A stretch of 64,000 nt of DNA from Nissolia schottii. Its lineage: Eukaryota; Streptophyta; Magnoliopsida; Fabales; Fabaceae. The stretch is from NCBI GenBank assembly GCA_003254905.1, contig QANU01062782.1, positions 62,001-126,000 of the forward strand, given 5' to 3'. The position numbers were made by a program, and so were the translations under genes. Position 1 is the stretch's first letter. Every line of letters starts with the position of its first letter. Of this stretch, positions 46,233 to 57,160 are shown in pieces. The notes beneath the pieces are model-generated. The model saw only the letters and a list, made by a program, of their open reading frames with translations. It had not been told where the DNA came from and searched no databases.

Positions 46233-46879
46233 GATCTGCTCCTTAATTACAATATTCCTGAATATTGCTAATACTCCTTGCCGGAACAAACACAACACGT
46301 TTGACTATTGAGTGGTCACTTTCTGCATTATTGAACCACCCAAAGATATTGAAGAAAGAAAAAAAATGAATTGGACGCTCAATTAGGCAAAGATCGCTTG
46401 ATAGATGAGTTGGACATCCCAAATCCCCGTTACCTTCAAAATATTATCCATGAAACACTTCGATTATATTCTCCAAGTCCATTGCTATTGCCTCATTTTT
46501 CTTCGGATGAGTGCAACATTGGGGATTCACCATTCCACGTGACACTATAGTGTTGATTAATGCATGGGTCATTCTAACAGATCCTAAAATTTGGAGTGAT
46601 GCTGAGTGTTTTAAGTCTAAGAGGTTTGAAAAAGAAGGGGAGACAAACAAGTTACTTGCATTTGGATTAGGAAGAAGGGCTTGTCCCGGAACAGGATTGA
46701 CATATCGCACAATAGGCTTGACTTTGGGATTATTGATTCAATGCTTTGAATGGAAACAAATAGGTGATGAAGAAATTGATATGAGAGAAGATAAAGGGTT
46801 CACCGTGGGAAAGCAAATTCCATTAGAGGCTATGTATAAACCATGACCAATCAACAAGAAGGTTATGAAGAAGTATTGA
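46233..46879 (+). pseudogene. Orphan P450 exon 2, copy at 46 kb
   Basis: The acceptor GGGTTGCAG and the first codons GATCTGCTCCTT (DLLL) are kept. A 35-bp insertion follows at 46245-46279, then CGGAACAAACACAACACG. A run of A near 46360 adds one base. One G is missing in ACATTGGGGATTC (46516-46528). A TGA near the end replaces the Arg codon of KPRPI. Blocks RFEKEGETNK and [17 protein letters not shown] are still readable. No exon 1 of the same type lies upstream before gene B, so this is an exon-plus-intron duplicate and not a full gene. Confidence 0.9.
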
Positions 46880-49800
46880 TTATCTATGATCGAATTAAGT
46901 TGTGTGAAAATTTGTCATACATGTTATTAGAGTTGTGTTATTTTTACTTAATTTAGTGTGACTTAAGACAATGTAAAGACGTACGTGTACCATTAGGTTA
47001 GATTTCAATAAGTTGATTCAACAAATTAATTAATGCAAAAGGTTGTGAAGTTATGCTTTGCTATAATAAATTTATGTGAGAATTTATAATATATATTATA
47101 ATATGATTTGTGCATATTCTTTCCGCTTTACTTACGTAAGGAAATGGTGAATCTGACTTATCAAAATCTTTCAACAGAAATAACTTTTACATGATCTAAA
47201 CTTTTAGACAATCGATAACTACATTCGCAAAAGTTTAAAGTTTAATGTGTTTTATTTTTTTTAACATTTTTCTCTCTGCATAACAAACCTCATGCTTTTA
47301 TAATTGTGGTTATTAGTTGTCTAAAAATTGAAGTTATATAAGTAACATTAATACTCGTTAAAACAGGGGGATCCTTATGAAGAGTTTGAGTTAGTGACCC
47401 ACCACTACCAAGCTAGCCCATGCCCCTGAACTCATTGCATCTAACTGATTTATTTGGCTACCATTATTAACAAAAAGCCAGAGCATGGTTTTCTGGGACA
47501 CTAAAATGTTACAGTTTAATAGGGATAATATGGGGGAATACAAAGAATCCCAAGAAAATCACAAGCAAATGACTGGGGCTTGTTAATAAGATAATACAAT
47601 CCGATGAGCAATTGCAAAGAATATGGATAAAGAGAAAGTGATTTGGATTTCATTCATGCTAATCTTCTTCTTCTACATGCGTGAGATTTATATATGTGAC
47701 AAACCAAAAGGACAGTCTATTACCTCGGCCCGTGGACCATGAGCCCAATAAACACTCTACTAGATGACCTTGCTACCCTTCATAAATAAAAGCAAAATCA
47801 GGAAATAAAATCATATTTGTTTATCAATAACATAAAAAGACTATCAATATTGGAAATTCTAAGGTTTTTAATTGCAGAAAAGCTTTTTGTACAACTATAA
47901 TTTTTGCTGTTTAACCAACCAGGATTCTCATTTAGCTGATTGACCAACAAGTCAGATACTAACCATTTCACATAAAAAATTCTAAGTGTAAGAATTGGTC
48001 GTCGAAAGCCAAAAAGAATTATTTTAGATGAGACAAGCTATTATGACGCTCTCACTAAAGAACTGGAGAGTGATTTGTATCATGCAAAGAGTGAAGTAGT
48101 AGAGACGAAGATTATAAATTTCTATTAATAATGACTTGTCAATGATTGTCACTTGAGTGACGAGATTACAATATGCAATAGATCTAAATAATAAATCCTA
48201 AGTACAAAGAAATGGAAATAAAGCAAAGAAAATTAAAATAGAAACTAAAAAGGAAAGAATTGTGGCAATTATTCTTCAGAGGCTTGAGCCTTTGTAAATC
48301 CTTGCAGAAATGAACCACCTTTAAAACCTTCGAAGTGATACCTATTTATAGAGTTTATGGCTTCCTTAACCGTCAACCCATACTCTGGTGACGATTTTCA
48401 TAGCTTGCCACGGTCCACCAAATCTGGGGCAGTTGTGCTAGTTTGTGTGACACATTTGAATAGTGGCTAGTTACCACTATCTGTGCCCTATTAGAGTAAT
48501 GAGAAGTTACGACGATATGTAACCATTCCTGTGAATTGAAGGATAATTACCCTTCTGCTGATAGATAATTGTTCCCCCAAAACATTCATTCAAATATTAA
48601 GATATCACCACTGTTGAACAATTTCTTAAATTGCTAGCATTCTGTTCACCAACTCTTGAAACATATCGCTGGTTTAAACTTGTTGGCAAGTATTTTGCCT
48701 TTTTTCACTTGCCGTAATTTAGCTTAAAAGCGACCAAAATGCTCCACTCACCAAGAATCTTGGCTCAACCGTCACTCCATTTAGTCATGACACCTCGTGT
48801 GTTCATGTTGAACCTATTTGATAAATCTTCATCACTAGCTATTTTATTCGTCGCAAATTCTACCAAGTCGACGACTTTATCCTTATCGACAAACATCATC
48901 ATCATACCATGCTAAGTTGTGTCGCTAACATCTTGTCGCCATCTTCATCGCCAATATGCGGCCCATTCCCAAGCATATCATATTTACCACAAAGAACCTC
49001 GTCCATGATGGGCCCAACTTCTTCGTCCCTAGTGCCCATTTATCCACTAAATAAGTCGTCAACATAGCTATTAGTGGCTAAATTAAACTGGTCGCGTTAT
49101 TCCTCTTATCCCAAATGCAATCATTCACCTACTCTTCATTACGCACCTAAATTGTTACTCATCATTAAGTCGCCCTTGCCTCTCGTCGTGTCGCCGAATT
49201 GGGCGACCCTAACACTAACCAACAAAGAGCTTATTTGTATATCCACATTAGCTTAGGTGGATCCACTACGACACTATACTCTCTAAAAATTTAACATTGT
49301 ATGAACCTAAAAATTGTTAAATAATTATAAAAATGTCCATAATTTATGTTTGGTTACATAGCCTCTCAAATTTGTATGTTCAAAAAGCGAATCCCTAAAT
49401 TATGTAGTTAGTTAGAGATTTTTTTAATATTTTTATTTTTTAGTTCAAAATTTATAATTTAATTTTTGGAAGTAAAAATAAAAAAAATTATGTAACTAAA
49501 CATAAATTAAAATTTCATTATAAACATTCTTATGATTATTTGATAATATCTAAGTTGATATAATGTTAAATTGAATTTTTTTTAGAAGGAGAGGACATGG
49601 TACTCCTCCTAGAGGTACTAAAGAATCCACCTTTGATTTAATGTATTGAGATGAACTCGTTGTGATGAAGGCTTTATTTTGGATATGAGGTATGATAGAG
49701 ACCTATTTTTTAATGCTTTCATCTGCGTTTTCTTTTTTATTTGAGGGGTGTTGTTTTAACATTAAATTTGGCCTTTACATTAAGTTTATCATTAAGTGTT

Positions 49801-50413
49801 GTGGGAGAAAAATTTAGTGTAAATATTTTAAGAAGTGGTAGGCAACCAAAAACAAAAAAGGTACCACTAAATAATAGTAGCACCGAAAAAGTTACCAATA
49901 CTGAATTAGCTGAAGATTTTCCACTAAGATAGGACCTTTCATGGTCTATTATATCTCCACCGTTATTGTAACCAATCATAGTTGGGCTTGAGAAACGTGT
50001 CGTTTTTTTTTTCTATAGATATTTCAAATTGACACATGAAAAGCAGGTTAAATAAGTGTAGACATGTACAAGTGGAACACAATATTAACTAAAAATTGAT
50101 ACACAAAATTAGTAAAGCTATCAACTTATACCTCTATGTAACTAAATTTTACGCTTATTTCAAATGTTAATTACTACATATCAGTTTAGATATCTAAATT
50201 TTTATAATGAAATTATGAAACCGGTTGAACTTAATTATAGCTAATTATGATTCTTTTTTCTGATATATCAACACATGCCTAAACTCAAAATTAAGCAAAT
50301 CAGTATAAGGCAGAAAAATCCATCGAGACTTAACATGTTTGGCTCATATAAATGACTAGCTGTGGTTTCTTTGAGCGAAAGGACAACCTGGTTTTGCTCA
50401 ACAATGACCATTG
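46880..50413 (+). repeat. Duplicated downstream block, copy B
   Basis: Collinear with 28442-33565. It contains the LTR-like segment at about 48060-48620 and the MITE at 49255-49632. Between 49740 and 49850 it is much shorter than copy A, with several hundred bases missing in at least two pieces. No gene was found. The homology ends near TTTTGCTCAACAATGACCATTGG. Confidence 0.75.
49255..49632. mobile_element. MITE family with AGGTGGATCC end (block B copy of 30732)
   Basis: Position-homologous to 30732-31135 and slightly shorter. Ends AGGTGGATCCACTACGACAC and ACTAAAGAATCCACCT. Confidence 0.7.
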
Positions 50414-50479
50414 GTTTTAAAGGTTGCACCCTTTCAAATTGACCATCACACACGCGCGCGCGCGCACACACACACACAA

Positions 50480-50514
<35 letters not shown>

Positions 50515-50889
50515 CATATATACATGGTTATTAAAATCGCCAGTTAACTTGTAAACTCGTATGAGTTTACGTTCCTAGGTATTAAAATCGAGCTGACTCG
50601 CATGTAAACTCATTTCTAGATAAACTCGAGTAAACTCGTGTAAACTCGCATAACATCGCGAGTTTACTGCTGAGTTCACGAGTTTACCACAAGTGTGATT
50701 TTTTTTAAAGGACAAAACAAGGTTGGTGTTGTTTTGCATGTCTATGAGTTTTCAGATTTACGTCATTTGAGTGTTTTAGAGGTATCAATTTACAACTCCG
50801 CCTGCAACTGTGCTCCGTCGCGTCATCGTGCTCCGTTTCGCTCTTCCATCAGGCTCCGTCATTGCTTGTGCTCCATCGTTAATCCATCG
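50414..50889. repeat. (CG)/(AC)/(AT) compound microsatellite and GAGTTTAC repeat fragment
   Basis: 50446-50525 is a compound tract of CG, CA and TA dinucleotides. 50527-50700 has GTAAACTCGTATGAGTTTAC and AACTCGAGTAAACTCGTGTA words, like the repeat ends at 5410-5935 and 7918-7985. The open frame 50695-50925 has no family resemblance. The left border is where homology to block A ends and the right border is the start of the recent duplication. Confidence 0.6.
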
Positions 50890-52872
50890 TACCTATTAAT
50901 AATTAAAATAGTAATCGCTAAGTGAGTGAGTGAAGATAATTTTTATTTATAAACATGAAATTCAAAAAATTATTAAAGTTAATGAGTAGAGATTTAAAGG
51001 TGGTTACATTTTGAATCCTCTTTATTAATATTTATATATATATATATATATATATTTTAAATTTAAGAATTTTAAATGAAAAGAAAAAAGTAACAGATAA
51101 TTATCATATATTTTTTCTGCCATTCTATTTTTAAACTTTAAAATTGTATACTACTTTCTAATTTTAAAACTTAAAAAATGTTGTTTCTCTCATTTCTCTC
51201 CAAAAACCCTCCATCCAAATAATATGCAAGAGCTAGCTAGAGTTGCTCTTCCAAATTTCCAATGACACAAAAAAGTTTAATCCTATTTCCATTAATAATT
51301 TGTCTTATACAAATAAATTTCTATGGCTGAGATCGATTTTTCAAAGAAAGCAATAGCCGACCTATGATCCTTGAAACAGATATATAGTGGCAGTGGACAA
51401 TGTTAAGTTAAATGTCATTTAACACTCAACGTGGGTTGCAGGATCTGCTCCTTAATTACAATATTCCTGAATATTGCTAATACTCCTTGCCGGAACAAAC
51501 ACAACACGTTTGACTATTGAGTGGTCACTTTCTGCATTATTGAACCACCCAAAGATATTGAAGAAAGAAAAAAAATGAATTGGACGCTCAATTAGGCAAA
51601 GATCGCTTGATAGATGAGTTGGACATCCCAAATCCCCGTTACCTTCAAAATATTATCCATGAAACACTTCGATTATATTCTCCAAGTCCATTGCTATTGC
51701 CTCATTTTTCTTCGGATGAGTGCAACATTGGGGATTCACCATTCCACGTGACACTATAGTGTTGATTAATGCATGGGTCATTCTAACAGATCCTAAAATT
51801 TGGAGTGATGCTGAGTGTTTTAAGTCTAAGAGGTTTGAAAAAGAAGGGGAGACAAACAAGTTACTTGCATTTGGATTAGGAAGAAGGGCTTGTCCCGGAA
51901 CAGGATTGACATATCGCACAATAGGCTTGACTTTGGGATTATTGATTCAATGCTTTGAATGGAAACAAATAGGTGATGAAGAAATTGATATGAGAGAATA
52001 TAAAGGGTTCACCATGGGAAAGCAAATTCCATTAGAGTGTAAACCACGACCAATCAGCAAGAAGGTTATGAACAAGTATTGATTATCTATGATCGAATTA
52101 AGTTGTGTGAAAATTTGTCATACATGTTATTAGAGTTGTGTTATTTTTACTTAATTTAGTGTGACTTAAGACAATGTAAAGACGTACGTATATCATTAGA
52201 TTAGATTTCAATAAGTTGATTCAACAAATTAATTAATGCAAAAGGTTGTGAAGTATGCTTTGCTATAATAAATTTATGTGAGAATTTATAATATATATTA
52301 TAATATGATTTGTGCATATTCTTTCCGCTTTACTTACGTAAGGAAATGATGAATCTGACTTATCAAAATCTTTCAAGAGAAATAACTTTTACATGATCTA
52401 AACTTTTAGACAATCGACAACTACATTCGCAAAAGTTTGAAGTTTAATGTGTTTTATTTTTTCTAACATTTTTCTCTCTGCATAACAGACCTCATGCTTT
52501 TATAATTGTGGTTATTAGTTGTCTGAAAAATACTGAAGTTATATAAGTAACATTAATACTCGTTAAAACAGGGGGATCCTTATGAAGAGTTTAAGTTAGT
52601 GACCCACCACTACCAAGCTAGCCCATGCCCCTGAACTCATTGCATCTAACTGATTTATTTGGCTACCATTATTAACAAAAAGCCAGAGCATGGTTTTCTG
52701 GGACAGTAAATTGTTACAGTTTAATAGGGATAATATGGGGGAATACAAAGAATCCCAAGAAAATCACAAGCAAATGACCGGGGCTTGTTAATAAGATAAT
52801 ACAATCCGATGAGCAATTGCAAAGAATATGGATAAAGAGAAAGTGATTTGGATTTCATTCATGCTAATCTTC
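50890..52872 (+). repeat. Recent near-identical duplication of 45690-47665
   Basis: About 1.98 kb repeats the 45690-47665 sequence with very few changes, including the 35-bp insertion in the exon. The copy stops at about 52872 (GCTAATCTTCTT), where retrotransposon sequence begins. The near identity makes this one of the youngest events in the window. Confidence 0.88.
51442..52082 (+). pseudogene. Orphan P450 exon 2, copy at 51 kb
   Basis: A near-identical copy of the 46 kb orphan: same acceptor, same 35-bp insertion (51454-51488), same extra A and same missing G. It differs in having ILLEC-type shortening, with two codons lost at LEAMYKP to give PLECKPRPI. It keeps the CGA Arg codon that is a stop in the 46 kb copy, so the frame continues to KVMNKY and the normal stop. 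The frame from MQHWGFTIPRDT onward is open for 120 codons and contains [10 protein letters not shown]. It is not functional as a P450. Confidence 0.9.
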
Positions 52873-54008
52873 TTGCCAATCCATCCCATCATCCGCATCA
52901 TGGGGTAAGCGGAGTCCCCGTGGAGGGCATTCAACGAAACCGTGGGGCTGATGTCGCTAGCCTCCTCCGAAAGTCCACTGGACGTAGAGTCACCCTCCGT
53001 TAACTCGGACTGCTCGATGTCCTCGTCCACTTCCATAAGGAAAAACGGAAGCTTCTTCTTCTGAGGGCAGGTATGGTTCAGGCCAAATTTTTCATGGGAA
53101 AAGAAGCACAGGTTGCGCCCGCGATGCTCCTCCACTTCCTTGGGAATGAGCTTCCCTCGGAATGTGTACCCCGGTCTCCCCAGTATTCCTTTTTGATCCT
53201 CTTCCACCTCCCCCTTCTTTTCGCCCTTATCGCTTCTCTTCTCGCCGAGAGGCTGGAAGATTTTCTTGTCTTGCCACCCGCTCGTGTTACTGCTAAAAAA
53301 ATTGCCTCGCGGCTTCTGTAGCAATGCATAGCTTCGTTCTTGCAGCTTTGCAATTCGCGTGGCCTCCAACAGCGATCTAGGCGCAAAAAGCTTGACACCA
53401 TTACTGAGTTCTGCACTCAGGCCTCCAATGAAACACTGCAACTTCTGTTGCTCAGTCAGCTCGATGCGGCACACCAGCTTATCGAATTTTTCTTGATACT
53501 CATCCAGACTCCCCTGTTGCACTAGCTGCTTAAGCTCCTCCATCGGCGTGTCGAACTCAGTCGCGAAACGGACTTCTATGGCGTCGGCAAATTCCCACCA
53601 CGATATACGTCCCTCATAACCTTGCTCAAGGTTCTGGAACCACCTGAAGGAACCTTCGTCCAAGGCGATACTGGCGACGGCTACTTTATCCCCTTCCGAC
53701 ATCCCATCGATTGTGAAAAAACGATCGCACTTCGCGATCCACATGCTCACGTCATCGCGGCAAAATTTCGGAAAGTCCAACCGCATCAACCTCGTAGGGA
53801 CGCGATGCTTCCCCTTGCCTCCACTGCGCTGCCGCCACGCGATTCCTAGCTCCGCCAGTTGCAAACCAATGCCGCGCATGGTTTCTTGGATACTATCGAA
53901 CTGCAGCTCGTATCGTTGGTCCATCGCCCGCAGTTGCGGTACAATTACGGCCAAAATTCTTTCCTCCGTCTCGCGCATCGCGGTTTGAAGGCGCGTAGCT
54001 TCCGCCAT
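52873..54008 (-). pseudogene. Ty3/gypsy gag with start of protease, truncated
   Basis: The 378-codon frame starts at the ATG 54006-54008. Residues 1-60 form a coiled coil. The retrotransposon gag core is about 75-200: MRLDFPKFCRDDVSMWIAK, FRWFQNLEQG, WWEFADAIEVRF and LVQQGSLDEYQEKFDKLV. A zinc-knuckle-like site follows (LCFFSHEKFGLNHTCP), but the second Cys is Ser. The frame then reaches LNALHG and MRMMGWIGKK, the lead-in to the aspartic protease, and breaks at about 52873, where the duplicated P450 flank begins. The family fits plant Ty3/gypsy gag-pol. Protease, reverse transcriptase, integrase and the other LTR are absent. The frame itself has no stop, so the insertion is fairly young. Confidence 0.85.
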
Positions 54009-54020
54009 GGCTGGATCGAG

Positions 54021-54264
54021 AGGCTCTGGATACCAAGGTTAGGAAAGAAGAGAGGATAGAGAGGAGAATAGAGAGAGAGCAGGGCGAGAGAGATAGCAGA
54101 ATGGGAAATAGGAGTTTATTCTCAATTCACATGCTTATTCCTTCTTCTACAATCAACTTATGTAGCTGAGTTTTCCCCCCTTTCCTAACTACCAACCCAG
54201 CAGTTATGCTAACTACTAGTTACAGCTGGCTAATTCCCAACTAATTCCCCTTGCACACGTATCA
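54021..54264 (-). mobile_element. 5' LTR and primer site of the truncated gypsy element
   Basis: On the minus strand, upstream of gag, TGGTATCCAGAGCC at about 54021-54035 resembles the initiator-tRNA-Met primer-binding site of plant retrotransposons (one base inserted). Before it, about 229 bases starting TGATACGTGTGCAAGG form the probable LTR, with a pyrimidine-rich leader (CTCTCTC) at its end. The exact LTR end is uncertain, as no clean CA is seen next to the primer site. Confidence 0.55.
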
Positions 54265-54420
54265 AATAGTTAGTTAGGATTGACTAATAGATTAGCTAAT
54301 GGTTAGTTGTTATCATGAGCCTATATATAGGCCTGCACCACTTGTAGTTTGTAACTTTTCATTCTATTAATTCCATTCAGTTTCTATTCTCCTTTTTCTC
54401 TCTTGATATCATGGATTTCA
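54265..54420 (+). repeat. LTR-like fragment in plus orientation
   Basis: CCTATATATAGGCC, then a leader with TTCTATTCTCC and CTCTTGATATCATGG, resembles the promoter and the LTR/primer-site junction (TGGTATCA-like) of a copia-type element. It lies head-to-head with the gypsy LTR. It could instead belong to the upstream region of gene C. Confidence 0.35.
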
Positions 54421-54737
54421 ACGGGTGGGTTGAATTGAAAAATTGATTTAAACTTAGGGATAAAATGGTCTTCTTATAACTAGCGATTAGGCATTTAAAA
54501 ATAGAAAATCTATTGTATGAAGTAATTTATGGTGTATACCTCTTTTTTGCATATACATTTAAAATGTTAATTAGGCCTTAGAATATATATCATCCACTAT
54601 AAATGTTTTTTTGTACATGCAGATACCATACTTAATTTCTCATACACACGTAATGGAACACACATTTATTTTATTACATGAGGTGAGTGTGAGTAGACCC
54701 TGTACAAATAGCACCACCCTATCATCCGCTTATGCAC

Positions 54738-54745
54738 TATAAAAG
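54738..54745 (+). promoter_or_regulatory. TATA box of P450 gene C
   Basis: TATAAAAG lies 77 bases before the gene C start codon, with an A-rich leader. Normal plant spacing. Confidence 0.7.
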
Positions 54746-54814
54746 AATCAGTATCCAAAGCTAAATCTCCATAAACAAATTACGCAGCTTTACTAACAAG
54801 AGTATATCAGAAAT

Positions 54815-57160
54815 ATGGCGCCCTGGTTGTATTGCTCTGTAATCTCCCTTGCATTCATCATCCTCACTACCCTCATCTGGCTCCAAACTACAAGAGCAAG
54901 GTTGAAGAACCTTCCACCAAGTCCACCATCCCTTCCAATATTGGGCAACCTCCACCACCTCAAGCCCCCACTCCACCGCACCTTCCACGCCCTATCACAA
55001 ACCCACGGCCCCATCTTCTCCCTCTGGTTCGGCTCCCGCCTCGCTGTCGTCGTCTCCTCCCTATCCCTGGCCCAACAATGTTTATCCAAATACGACACCG
55101 TTCTGGCAAACCGGCCGCCCCTCCTCAGCGGGAAGTACCTCTTCTACAACAGCAGCAGCTCGGCGTTCTCCCCCTACGGGGACCACTGGCGCAACCTCCG
55201 CCGCATCGCCACCACCGACATCCTCTCGGCGCAGCGCCTCAAGGCCTTCGCGGAAATCCGGAAGGAGGAGATAGTGAGGGCGATAAGGAAGCTGGTCGAG
55301 GACACAAGCGGAGAGGGGTTCAGGAGGGTGCAGCTCAGGCCGATGATCCAGGAGATGTCGTTCAACAGCATCATGAGGATGGTCTGCGGGAAGAGGCGAG
55401 ATGGGGCGGCTGCGCCGGCGGAGGAGGAGTTCAGGGAGATCGTGCCGGAGATACTGGCCCTGATGGGGGCCCACAAGGCTGACTTCTTGCCTTCGCTGAT
55501 AAGGTGGCTTGATTTGGATGGGCTATTGAAGAGGATGAAAAGGCTTGGTGTGAGGGCTGATGCGTTCTTGCAGGGTCTCCTTCAAGAGCATCGCCAGGGG
55601 AATCACCATGGCAATACCATGATAGAGCATCTCTTGACTCTGCAGAAATCGCAGCCTGACTACTACTCCGATCATATTATCAAAGCCCTTATCCAGGTAA
55701 TTTATTAGTTCCAGTAAGAAAAAGAAAGAGCATTTTTAATCATAAGACTTAATTTTAATCTCATTCTAAATCATATCAACATTTGTGAGTCCATGTATTA
55801 CAAAAATAAAATTGTCCTAAAAGTTAAACTCATCTCTCAATAGAAGGCTCTAACTTTGGTCCTAACTTTATACTACAATAAATATGTCTAAGGCTCTATT
55901 TCACATGTTATGTTATATGTCAGTTAGATATTTAAAATTCAAGAAGTGATATTCATCCCAATTTAAAGGCATTGAACACTCTCTCTCCATCCCACTTTTT
56001 CACTCTTGATGATAAAATTAAAAGAAGAATTGAGATTTGAAAAGCCTTCATTGGAAATGCTCTAAAGACCCTTAAAAGTAGTGACGTTTCTCAATCTCAT
56101 GTTCCTTTATTTTTTAGTTTTATAAAAATTAGTTTAAAAATTGTCTTTAAAACAAGTTTCTCGTGTCTCCATTTTTTTTAGAGATACAAACATTAATTTA
56201 AAAATTGTCTTAAAATAGAGAACATTTTTAACTCTTAACTCTTTATCTCCTCTTGTCATTGGTTATAGACCAAACTATATATGATCGTGTTTGTCATATG
56301 ATTTAGTTAGAGTTGAGGCAACACAAATTTGATCAATTTCGTTTAGTTCGAGTTTGATAAAAAAATTAACTAAAGCTGGTCAAACCAATCAAAATTGATT
56401 GATTGAGATTCATTTTGCTCTCAAATTTGAACCAACTCAACCAGATTACACTCGTCGTAATCCAAACTACTGCATCAATAAGTTTATGGGTCATATTCAT
56501 TTTTCACTTAGTTCATTTTTAACTCCCTTTATGCATTTAATTTCAATTGAGATGTAGGATATTCTCCTTGCTGGAACGGACACAACAGCCATGACTATTG
56601 AGTGGGCACTATCTGCTTTATTGAACAATCCAGAGATAATGAAGAAAGCGAAGGATGAATTGGACACTCATTTAGGCAAAGATCACTTGGTAGATGAATC
56701 AGACATTCCAAATCTCCCCTACCTTCAATGTATTATGTATGAGGCACTTCGGTTGTATGCTCCAGGTCCATTGCTAATGCCTCATTATTCTTCAGATGAG
56801 TGCAACATTGGAGGATTCACTATTCCACGTGACACTATAGTGCTTTTTAATGCATGGGTCATTCAAAGAGATCCTGAAACTTGGAGTGATGCAGAATGTT
56901 TTAAGCCCGAGAGATTCGAAAAAGAAGGGGAAACAAACAAGTTAATTGCATTTGGATTGGGAAGAAGGGCTTGCCCTGGATATAACTTAGCATATCGTAC
57001 AATGGGCTTGATTTTGGGATCATTGATTCAGTGTTTTGAATGGAAACGATCCACTAATGAAGAAATAGATATGAGGGAGGAAGAAGCTCACACCTTGCCA
57101 ATGTTAATTCCGCTAGAGGCTATGTGTAAACCCCGACCAATCAACGAGAAAATGAAGTAG
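54815..57160 (+). CDS. CYP81-type cytochrome P450 gene C, complete, two exons
   Basis: Exon 1 is 54815-55696, exon 2 is 56558-57160 (stop TAG), and the 861-bp phase 0 intron has GTAATT..GATGTAG borders; together 494 residues, the normal family length. In order: membrane anchor (5-25), Pro-rich hinge LPPSPPSLPILGNL (33-46), FSLWFGSR (68-75), C-helix WRNLRR (125-130), I-helix AGTDTT (299-304) with the oxygen-activating Asp-Thr pair, K-helix ExxR (E356, R359), FKPERF (409-414) and heme loop [10 protein letters not shown] with axial Cys433. All catalytic residues are present. The single intron position and the sequence fit the CYP81 family, and in a legume CYP81E, whose known members are isoflavone 2'- or 3'-hydroxylases of phytoalexin pathways. 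The exact substrate is not readable. Exon 1 is GC-rich and exon 2 AT-rich. TATA box at 54738. Confidence 0.93.

Noticed and set aside
52788..52872. C-terminal 28 codons of the gag frame
   Set aside because: This part is duplicated P450 flanking DNA read on the wrong strand; the retroelement homology ends near 52873.
55082..55474. Long alternative-frame and antisense frames over exon 1 of genes B and C (also 38928-39485, 39085-39678, 54832-55482)
   Set aside because: Proline/arginine-rich shadows of the GC-rich exon; the sense P450 frame explains the sequence.
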